6,999 bases of DNA from Pseudomonadota bacterium (GTDB lineage Bacteria > Pseudomonadota > Gammaproteobacteria > SZUA-229): the NCBI GenBank assembly GCA_030836935.1, contig JAUPMA010000147.1, positions 1-6,999 on the forward strand. The letters run 5' to 3'. Both the position numbers and the translations under genes were made by a program. A model generated the notes under the pieces. It was not told the origin of the DNA. It did not search any database and was given only the letters and a program-made list of their open reading frames with translations. Below, piece by piece: positions 1 to 4,661 of this stretch (positions are counted from its first letter, which is position 1; each line of letters begins with the position of its first letter).

Positions 1-4
1 GAAC

Positions 5-39
5 CTTGCTACTTTAACCTTTATCCTTGCTACTTAACT
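5..39 (+). repeat. Heptamer element, copy A (right half only, cut by window edge)
   Basis: Five consecutive 7-base units run in phase: CTTGCTA, CTTTAAC, CTTTATC, CTTGCTA, CTTAACT. The same unit type forms the right arms of the elements at 1966-2043 and 4577-4652. The opposing arm, if present, lies left of the window. The array ends one base before the prmA start codon, so it occupies the place where a ribosome binding site would be expected, and none is visible. The units are seen directly; membership in the same family is inferred from the shared units and phase. Confidence 0.7.
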
Positions 40-40
40 C

Positions 41-916
41 ATGCCCTGGATTCAACTCTCCCTTAATCTTCCCCGCGCGCAAACAGTATTTGCCGAGCAG
101 TTGTTGCTGGCGGCAGGTTCGTTGTCTGTTACTTTCAAAGATGCTGAAGACAATCCGGTGCTGGAACCGGCGCCCGGTGAAACACCGTTGTGGGATAACA
201 TCATTCTCACCGGTTTGTTTGAAGCCGGCATCAACACCAGTCTGTTGCGTGAACATGTAGAAAAAATATTTCCGCAAAATAATCTGCGCATCGAACCACT
301 GGAAGATCGTGACTGGGTGCGCGCCTGGATGGATGATTACAAACCCATGCAATTCGGCAAGCGTTTGTGGGTGTGCCCCAAACATCTTGCGCCACCGCAA
401 CCCGATGCGGTGAATCTCATGCTTGATCCCGGCCTGGCATTTGGTACCGGCACACACGCCACCACAGCATTGTGTCTGCAGTGGCTGGACAGTTTTGATG
501 TGTGTGACAAAACCCTGCTTGATTTTGGTTGCGGTTCCGGCGTGCTGGCGATAGCGGCACTCATGCTTGGTGCCGCGCATGCCGATGGTTGCGATATTGA
601 TCCGCAGGCACTGGTCGCCAGCCGCAATAATGCGCTGGATAATCATGTGGCAGAAAAACTGGATGTGATGTTACCCGGCGATTTGCCGGAAAAAAAATAC
701 GATGTCGTCATGGCCAATATTCTTGCCGGGCCACTGGTGCAACTGGCGCCAGAACTTGCCGGTTTTACGCGCAGCGGTGGTCATGTTGTTTTATCAGGTA
801 TTTTACAAACCCAGGCCGATGAAATCTGTCGCGCATACAAATCCTGGTTTGAACTGGATGCACCGGTTGTGCAGGATGACTGGGTGCGTATTTCAGGTGT
901 AAAACGCGCATCATGA
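41..916 (+). CDS. prmA: Ribosomal protein L11 methyltransferase PrmA
   Basis: The product is a cytoplasmic, S-adenosylmethionine-dependent enzyme that methylates amino groups of ribosomal protein L11. The 291-residue length is normal for the family. The N-terminal part (about 1-110) is the substrate-recognition region, opening with the typical MPWIQL. The catalytic domain has the PrmA signature DPGLAFGTGTH at 129-139, the SAM-binding glycine loop DFGCGSG at 161-167, an acidic ribose-binding region GCDIDP at 183-188, and the NIL motif at 226-228. The start at 41 gives the expected N-terminus but has no Shine-Dalgarno sequence; a heptamer repeat abuts it. The last four bases (ATGA) overlap the start of the next gene, so the two are probably translationally coupled. 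In many gammaproteobacteria prmA follows accBC, but that part lies outside the window. Confidence 0.96.
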   Translation: MPWIQLSLNLPRAQTVFAEQLLLAAGSLSVTFKDAEDNPVLEPAPGETPLWDNIILTGLFEAGINTSLLREHVEKIFPQNNLRIEPLEDRDWVRAWMDDYKPMQFGKRLWVCPKHLAPPQPDAVNLMLDPGLAFGTGTHATTALCLQWLDSFDVCDKTLLDFGCGSGVLAIAALMLGAAHADGCDIDPQALVASRNNALDNHVAEKLDVMLPGDLPEKKYDVVMANILAGPLVQLAPELAGFTRSGGHVVLSGILQTQADEICRAYKSWFELDAPVVQDDWVRISGVKRAS

Positions 917-1752
917 AAACCGAATGCCCGCATTGCCACACAGTATTTCGCGTCACTGAGCAAACGCTGCAACAATGTGCAGGGCAAGTGCGCTGCGGAC
1001 ATTGCCTGGCCATATTCACGGCTGAAATTCCGCAACAGATGTCATTCGACGATTTGCTCGCCGTGCGCGATGAAATTCCGCAAACGGACGCAGAAAATGC
1101 GGCAGCGGATACCCTGCAGGATATTCCCGATGAAATGAATGCTGAAGCTGAAATACCGGAACCGGTCATGGAATCCGGCACGGATGAAAATCCCGCAACA
1201 GAAAAACAGCATCATGTTCTGCCGGATGTCATTCCGCCATCGCTGCGCGCAGAATATCGCGCCGGAGAAAAATACACCGATTTTGTCAGTGGTTTGTTCT
1301 GGTCACTGGCGATATGGTTGATGATTATTATCGGGTTTGCGCAATACGCCTGGTACGACCGCCAGCGCTGGCTGCAATATCCGCAGACGCGAGCCTGGTA
1401 TGAGCGGGCATGTGAACAACTGAAATGCGAATTACCCGAACCACGGGATCTGCTGAGCATTGATCTCATCCGCAAAAATATCTACACCCATCCCAACAAC
1501 AAGCACGGTCTGATGGTGAGTGGCACAATGATCAACCAGGCCGAGTTTGCGCAAGCTTTTCCGTTGCTTGAATTGCGTTTTGAAAATATTCGCGGTGAAG
1601 CCATTGCCGCACGGCGTTTCAAACCGGCGGAGTATCTCGATCTGCCAGAAGACAGAATCAGCACCATGCAACCCGGCGAACCGGTGGCCTTCACCCTGGA
1701 AATTATTGATCCGGGCCAGGATGTGGTGAGTTACGAATTTACGTTTCTTTAA
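913..1752 (+). CDS. Zinc-ribbon membrane protein with DUF3426 domain
   Basis: A 279-residue protein of unknown function, often found next to prmA in gammaproteobacteria. The N-terminus is an MJ0042-type zinc ribbon: Cys5-x2-Cys8 and Cys28-x2-Cys31. Residues about 40-120 are acidic, low-complexity and probably disordered. A single hydrophobic membrane segment lies at about 124-146. The rest (about 150-275), probably outside the cytoplasm, is the DUF3426 domain, with a conserved-looking beta-rich stretch ending in VVSYEFTFL. The layout suggests a one-pass inner-membrane protein with a cytoplasmic zinc finger. The start is set by the ATGA overlap with prmA. The common downstream partners dusB and fis are absent; a convergent tRNA gene follows. 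I cannot assign a biochemical role. The family call rests on the two visible domains. Confidence 0.88.
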   Translation: MKTECPHCHTVFRVTEQTLQQCAGQVRCGHCLAIFTAEIPQQMSFDDLLAVRDEIPQTDAENAAADTLQDIPDEMNAEAEIPEPVMESGTDENPATEKQHHVLPDVIPPSLRAEYRAGEKYTDFVSGLFWSLAIWLMIIIGFAQYAWYDRQRWLQYPQTRAWYERACEQLKCELPEPRDLLSIDLIRKNIYTHPNNKHGLMVSGTMINQAEFAQAFPLLELRFENIRGEAIAARRFKPAEYLDLPEDRISTMQPGEPVAFTLEIIDPGQDVVSYEFTFL

Positions 1753-1865
1753 CCCGGATATTTCACCCGGTCATTCAAGGAAAAATTATTTTTCTCTTGT
1801 TTGTGTCACATCTTTTCTTTTTGACGAAACATCCAGACCCGTTGCGGAACAACTTTGCGCGAAGA

Positions 1866-1902
1866 AGACAGGAATCGGGGATGGTGCCGGAGACAGGAAT
1901 CG
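1866..1902. repeat. 12-bp direct repeat duplicating part of the tRNA T arm
   Basis: AGACAGGAATCG occurs at 1866-1877 and again at 1891-1902. The second copy lies inside the tRNA-Thr gene (3' side of the T arm and start of the acceptor stem, on the minus strand). The first lies 5 bases beyond the encoded CCA end. The two are 25 bp apart. It could be the scar of an integration or tRNA-gene duplication, or chance. No integrase or second att-like copy is visible. The rest of the 1753-1881 spacer is AT-rich, with a weak GAAAAAT/ATTTTTC symmetry near 1790 but no convincing terminator for either converging transcript. Confidence 0.6.
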
Positions 1903-1957
1903 AACCTGCGACCCCATCATTACGAATGACGTGCTCTACCAACTGAGCTACTCCGGC
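1882..1957 (-). tRNA. tRNA-Thr (anticodon CGU)
   Basis: Read on the minus strand, this 76-base sequence folds as a complete cloverleaf. It has a perfect 7-bp acceptor stem GCCGGAG/CTCCGGC, a D arm GCTCAGTTGGTAGAGC, an anticodon loop TTCGTAA with CGT at the centre, a T arm with TTCGATT, discriminator A, and an encoded CCA end. CGU reads the threonine codon ACG. The anticodon arm matches the pattern of E. coli thrW. It lies downstream of radA on the same strand, with a heptamer palindrome between them. Its own promoter, if any, must lie in that palindrome. Confidence 0.97.
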
Positions 1958-1965
1958 GGCTGACG

Positions 1966-2043
1966 AAGTTTAAAGTTTAAAGCTTAAAGTTCAAGGGGGG
2001 CAGCTTTCCTTTGTCCTTTAAACTTTAACCTTTGTACTTCAAT
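1966..2043 (-). repeat. Heptamer palindromic element, copy B
   Basis: The left arm is AAGTTTA, AAGTTTA, AAGCTTA, AAGTTCA (1966-1993). The right arm is CTTTGTC, CTTTAAA, CTTTAAC, CTTTGTA (2009-2036), followed by a partial unit that runs into the radA stop codon. The arms are imperfect inverted copies around a short G-rich/mixed centre (1995-2008) and would form a long AT-rich stem. Read in the direction of radA, it starts with TGAAGTACAAA, whose TGA is the radA stop. It aligns along its length with copy C. Possible roles are mRNA 3' end hairpin, terminator or mobile repeat. Confidence 0.8.
1967..1994 (-). promoter_or_regulatory. Candidate tRNA-Thr promoter inside heptamer element B
   Basis: On the minus strand TTGAAC (1994-1989) and TAAACT (1972-1967) are separated by 16 bases, each matching 4 of 6 consensus bases of the -35 and -10 boxes. 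A start 7 bases after the -10 would fall at about 1960, leaving a leader of only 2-3 bases before the mature tRNA 5' end at 1957. The match is moderate, and AT-rich repeat DNA gives such matches by chance. Read-through from radA is the alternative. Confidence 0.35.
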
Positions 2044-3397
2044 GAATGTCCAGTAACTCGCTCACCCGCTTCACAGCAATCACTTCCATGTCGGTCGGCA
2101 TGTCCTGTTTTTTCGGCAGATTGTCGCGCGGGATGACGGCATGGGTGAAGCCGTGCTTGGCGGCTTCTTTTAACCGTTCCTGGCCGTTGGGTACGGGACG
2201 GATTTCACCGGCCAGGCCAATTTCGCCGAAGGCAATCATTTTTTGCGGCAGCGGCTTGCTGCGAAAACTCGACAGGCACGCCAGCAGCATGGCGACATCG
2301 GCGGCGGTTTCGGTAACGCGCACGCCGCCGACAATATTGATGAATACATCCTGATCGTACATGGCAATGCCGCCGTGACGATGCAGCACCGCCAGCAGCA
2401 GCGACAAGCGATTCTGGTCCAGCCCCAGCGTGACGCGGCGCGGATTGCTGGTGTGCGAATCATCCACCAGCGCCTGCACTTCAATCAGCAGCGGGCGATT
2501 GCCTTCGCGGGTGACGGTGATAATGCTGCCTGGCACCGGTTCGTCGTGACGCGACAAAAATATTGCAGATGGATTGGAAACCGTTTTCAGCCCGGTTTCA
2601 GTCATTGCAAACAGGCCCAGTTCATTCACCGCGCCAAAACGGTTTTTCACCGCGCGGATCATGCGATAGCGTTCACCGGCATCACCTTCAAAATACAGCA
2701 CTGTGTCCACCATGTGTTCGAGTACGCGCGGGCCGGCGAGGGTGCCTTCCTTGGTAACGTGGCCGACGAGAAATAATGCCGTGCCGGTCTGTTTGGCAAA
2801 ACGCACCAGCTGTGCCGCGGCTTCGCGCACCTGCGCCACCGCGCCGGGCGCGGATTGCAAAAGTTCTGTGTACACGGTTTGAATGGAATCAATCACCATG
2901 ACTTTGGGTTTTTCCTGCTCGGCGAGAGCGAGGATGCGCTCGACGCAGGTTTCGGTGAGCAAGCGAAAGCTGTCATCACGCAAACCCAGACGGCGCACGC
3001 GCAAGGTCACCTGTTGCAGCGATTCTTCACCGGTGACATACAGCGCTTTCATCTGGCCGCCGAGTGTCGCCAGTGTTTGTGTCAGCAATGTGGATTTGCC
3101 AATGCCGGGATCGCCGCCAATCAGAATCACCGAACCATGCACCAGGCCACCGCCGAGCACGCGATCGAGTTCGCCAATTCCGGTGGCGTGACGCGGCGCT
3201 TCGGTGAGACTGATATCCGCCATGTTTTGAATACGCGATTGGCCCGCGTAGCCGGTAAAGCGCGCGCTGGTTTCTTTTGTGGACGCCACCGATTCAATCA
3301 GCGTGTTCCAGGCGCCGCAATCGCCGCATTGTCCGGCCCATTTGTTGTGGCTGGCGCCGCAGGCGGTGCAGCTGTAAGCGAGTTTGGGTTTGGCCAT
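2039..3397 (-). CDS. radA: DNA repair protein RadA (RecA-like ATPase, Lon-like C-terminal domain)
   Basis: RadA is an ATP-dependent branch-migration protein that processes recombination intermediates with RecA. All family landmarks are present in the 452 residues: an N-terminal C4 zinc finger (Cys10-x2-Cys13, Cys23-x2-Cys26), Walker A GGDPGIGKST at 94-103, Walker B VMVID at 166-170, the RadA-specific KNRFG motif at 251-255, and a C-terminal Lon-protease-like domain (about 280-450). The length is close to the usual 450-460. The start MAKPKLAYSC is canonical, but the bases upstream on the minus strand show no clear ribosome binding site. The stop codon TGA is the first triplet of the heptamer element. 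radA diverges from the two-component genes, and I could not find a convincing promoter for it in the repeat-rich spacer. Confidence 0.97.
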   Translation of the reverse strand: MAKPKLAYSCTACGASHNKWAGQCGDCGAWNTLIESVASTKETSARFTGYAGQSRIQNMADISLTEAPRHATGIGELDRVLGGGLVHGSVILIGGDPGIGKSTLLTQTLATLGGQMKALYVTGEESLQQVTLRVRRLGLRDDSFRLLTETCVERILALAEQEKPKVMVIDSIQTVYTELLQSAPGAVAQVREAAAQLVRFAKQTGTALFLVGHVTKEGTLAGPRVLEHMVDTVLYFEGDAGERYRMIRAVKNRFGAVNELGLFAMTETGLKTVSNPSAIFLSRHDEPVPGSIITVTREGNRPLLIEVQALVDDSHTSNPRRVTLGLDQNRLSLLLAVLHRHGGIAMYDQDVFINIVGGVRVTETAADVAMLLACLSSFRSKPLPQKMIAFGEIGLAGEIRPVPNGQERLKEAAKHGFTHAVIPRDNLPKKQDMPTDMEVIAVKRVSELLDIH

Positions 3398-3436
3398 CAG
3401 GTCAGGATCAAAAGTTAATTAAAACCAAAAGTCTGG

Positions 3437-3501
3437 TAGGGGGATAAGCGTAGCGCATCCACCTGAGTAATTGGCGGATGCGCTACGCTTATTTGCCCTG
3501 C
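3437..3501. repeat. REP-like hairpin between radA and the two-component genes
   Basis: The 20-base arms 3444-3463 (ATAAGCGTAGCGCATCCACC) and 3473-3492 are inverted copies with one mismatch, around a 9-base loop (TGAGTAATT). Outside the arms, TAGGGGG on the left and TTGCCCTGC on the right give a weaker extension. The motif, with a GGCGGATGCGC-type arm and CTACG, resembles palindromic repeats scattered between genes in many proteobacteria; this is from memory of the family, not a search. It could act as an mRNA-stabilising or protein-binding hairpin in the radA leader, since radA transcription would run through it. Confidence 0.8.
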
Positions 3502-3538
3502 ATTCATAGTTATCTTGATTTAATCAGCGTTTCTTTAG

Positions 3539-3678
3539 CAGCTTGTTGAAAAACTATCTGCGTTGCCGCTGCGGCGTTAAAAACCGACTCAAAATGCTCA
3601 TTTACTCTGTGTAAACTCCGCTTTTTCGCCCGTTTTTGCCTTGCATCGGCGGCCTCGAAAACGTTTTTCAACAAGCTG
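3539..3678. mobile_element. MITE-like element with perfect 16-bp terminal inverted repeats
   Basis: CAGCTTGTTGAAAAAC (3539-3554) and its exact reverse complement (3663-3678) bound a 140-bp unit with no transposase. Terminal sequences of the GTTTTTCAACA type recur in non-autonomous elements of gammaproteobacteria; this is family knowledge, not a search result. The flanks (CTTTAG on the left, TTGCCG on the right) show no target-site duplication, so the exact ends or age are uncertain. A 66-codon minus-strand frame spans it (3510-3710), but most of that frame is element sequence and I do not treat it as a gene. Confidence 0.75.
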
Positions 3679-3714
3679 TTGCCGTTGTTACCGTGTATCG
3701 ATTGCCGCAAAAAT

Positions 3715-3733
3715 GTTTTTCGACATGCTGTTA
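3715..3733. repeat. Extra degenerate copy of the MITE right terminus
   Basis: GTTTTTCGACATGCTGTT here matches the terminus GTTTTTCAACAAGCTGTT at 3663-3680 in 16 of 18 positions, in the same orientation and 52 bp downstream. It may be the remaining end of an older nested or tandem copy. The 36 bases between the two ends show no further similarity to the element that I can see. Confidence 0.55.
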
Positions 3734-3748
3734 GACTAGAGGCGGTTT

Positions 3749-3765
3749 CTTAACGTCAACTTACG
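3749..3765 (+). promoter_or_regulatory. Candidate weak response-regulator box (upstream)
   Basis: CTTAAC-GTCAA-CTTACG has the same half-site length and 5-base spacing as the strong box at 3842-3858, matching CTTAAG-N5-CTTAAG in 9 of 12 half-site positions. The two boxes start 93 bp apart, close to nine helical turns, which would place them on the same face of the DNA. It is a weaker match and may be chance. Confidence 0.35.
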
Positions 3766-3825
3766 GAATACAAAATCCGGCTTGCAGTGCATCACAAAAT
3801 TATGGCGGCGGTACAGTCATGCGTA

Positions 3826-3837
3826 ACCTGATCAGGT
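3826..3837. repeat. Perfect 12-bp palindrome next to the regulator box
   Basis: ACCTGATCAGGT is an exact palindrome ending four bases before the CTTAAG box. Its position just upstream of a predicted activator site makes it a possible operator for a second, dimeric regulator. It could also be chance, since a 12-bp palindrome is not rare in a spacer of about 520 bases. Confidence 0.35.
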
Positions 3838-3841
3838 GGTT

Positions 3842-3874
3842 CTTAAGCCGGACTTAAGCCGGGCGCGTCATAAA
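3842..3874 (+). promoter_or_regulatory. QseB/PmrA-type box and candidate -10 for the two-component operon
   Basis: CTTAAG (3842-3847), five bases CCGGA, then CTTAAG (3853-3858) form a perfect direct repeat with an 11-bp period. This is the layout described for binding sites of the PmrA/QseB/ColR group of OmpR-family regulators. The repeat extends to CTTAAGCCGG on both sides. A possible -10, CATAAA (3869-3874), follows with no recognisable -35, as expected for an activator-dependent promoter. The gene immediately downstream encodes a regulator of this very group, so autoregulation is the natural inference. The box is seen; the -10 and the binding are inferred. Confidence 0.65.
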
Positions 3875-3920
3875 GGCAGCGCATTTACGGAACATTACCT
3901 TTCAACTATGCGATCTGAAT

Positions 3921-4577
3921 ATGCGTTTATTACTGGTAGAAGATGATGCCCTCTTGGGTGATGGCATACGCAATGGCCTGAAACAGCAGGATTTTGCGGT
4001 GGAATGGCTGCGCGACGGCGAATCGGCCGTGCAGGGTTTGCTGCACGAACATTATGATGCCGTGGTGCTGGATCTGGGCCTGCCAAAAAAACATGGCCTT
4101 GACGTGCTGCGCGAAATTCGCAGCAAGGGCAAAACACTGCCGGTGCTGATACTTACGGCGCAAGATGCCGTGGAAGACCGTGTGGCCGGACTCGACGCCG
4201 GTGCCGATGATTACCTGATCAAGCCATTTGATCTGGATGAACTCTATGCGCGCATTCGCGCCTTGCTGCGCCGCGCGGCCGGACGCGCTGAACCCAAAAT
4301 TGTTTATGGTGAAATCGAAATTGATCCGGCGGCGCACCAGGTAACACTGGCGGGCAAGCCTGTCGAACTTTCGCGCCGTGAATATTCCGTGCTGCTGGAA
4401 CTGATGCAAAACCGTGGCCGCGTCATGTCACGCTCCCGGCTTGAGGAAGGTTTATACGAATGGGGCGAACAGGTTGAAAGCAACACCGTGGAAGTGCATG
4501 TGCATCATTTGCGCAAAAAACTTGGCAGCAATCTGATCCGCACCATGCGTGGTGTTGGTTACATGATTGATAAATGA
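3921..4577 (+). CDS. qseB: QseB/PmrA-type response regulator (OmpR family)
   Basis: A 218-residue DNA-binding response regulator, phosphorylated by the kinase encoded downstream. The receiver domain (1 to about 117) has acidic residues Glu7/Asp8/Asp9, phosphoacceptor Asp51, Thr79 and Lys101 in the usual places. The winged-helix effector domain (about 124-216) has the recognition helix around 187-201, with EVHVHHLRKKLG, and the wing RTMRGVGYM. Length, motif numbering and the EVHVHHLR segment all fit QseB closely. PmrA and TctD are the nearest alternatives, so the symbol is by similarity. The start at 3921 gives the canonical MRLLLVEDD; an ATG at 3908 is out of frame. No Shine-Dalgarno sequence is visible upstream. 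Two CTTAAG-type boxes precede it. Its TGA stop is the first triplet of the following heptamer element. Confidence 0.93.
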   Translation: MRLLLVEDDALLGDGIRNGLKQQDFAVEWLRDGESAVQGLLHEHYDAVVLDLGLPKKHGLDVLREIRSKGKTLPVLILTAQDAVEDRVAGLDAGADDYLIKPFDLDELYARIRALLRRAAGRAEPKIVYGEIEIDPAAHQVTLAGKPVELSRREYSVLLELMQNRGRVMSRSRLEEGLYEWGEQVESNTVEVHVHHLRKKLGSNLIRTMRGVGYMIDK

Positions 4578-4652
4578 AGTACAAAAATTACAGTTTAAAG
4601 TGGCAAGGAAAAGAGCGTCGCTTCCTTTGTACTTTAACCTTTAACCTTTAAG
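4577..4652 (+). repeat. Heptamer palindromic element, copy C, between regulator and kinase genes
   Basis: The left arm reads AAGTACA, AAAATTA, CAGTTTA, AAGTGGC, AAGG (4577-4608). The right arm reads CTTTGTA, CTTTAAC, CTTTAAC, CTTTAAG (4625-4652). The centre AAAAGAGCGTCGCTT contains a small GAGCG/CGCTT symmetry. The element fills nearly all of the 84-bp gap between the two genes. It starts at the regulator stop codon with TGAAGTACAAA, the same junction as at radA. In mRNA it would form an imperfect stem upstream of the kinase start and could reduce kinase expression relative to the regulator. Confidence 0.8.
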
Positions 4653-4661
4653 CTCCGGATT

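Noticed and set aside
14..646. 210-codon minus-strand frame opposite prmA
   Set aside because: It is antisense to a fully recognisable prmA and its translation shows no known motif.
1753..1881. Intrinsic terminators between the DUF3426 gene and the tRNA
   Set aside because: The spacer has T-rich runs and a GAAAAAT/ATTTTTC symmetry but no GC-rich stem followed by a U-tract for either strand.
1882..3397. A hidden mobile island or defence system around the tRNA
   Set aside because: The only flanking genes are intact housekeeping genes. There is no integrase, restriction, toxin or phage gene in the window.
2243..3418. Long plus-strand frames (177 and 187 codons) opposite radA
   Set aside because: They are antisense to the intact radA frame, show no domain or start signal, and are explained by codon bias on the opposite strand.
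3510..3710. 66-codon minus-strand frame as a small protein gene
   Set aside because: It spans almost exactly the MITE-like element, including both terminal repeats, and has no start signal. Similar frames arise wherever such an element inserts.
3930..4409. 159-codon minus-strand frame opposite the response regulator
   Set aside because: It is a shadow of the regulator gene, which carries all expected motifs.
5..4652. Heptamer arrays as a CRISPR array or telomere-like repeat
   Set aside because: There are no unique spacers between repeats, the units are only 7 bases and contiguous, and the arrays face each other in intergenic DNA of a normal chromosomal gene set.
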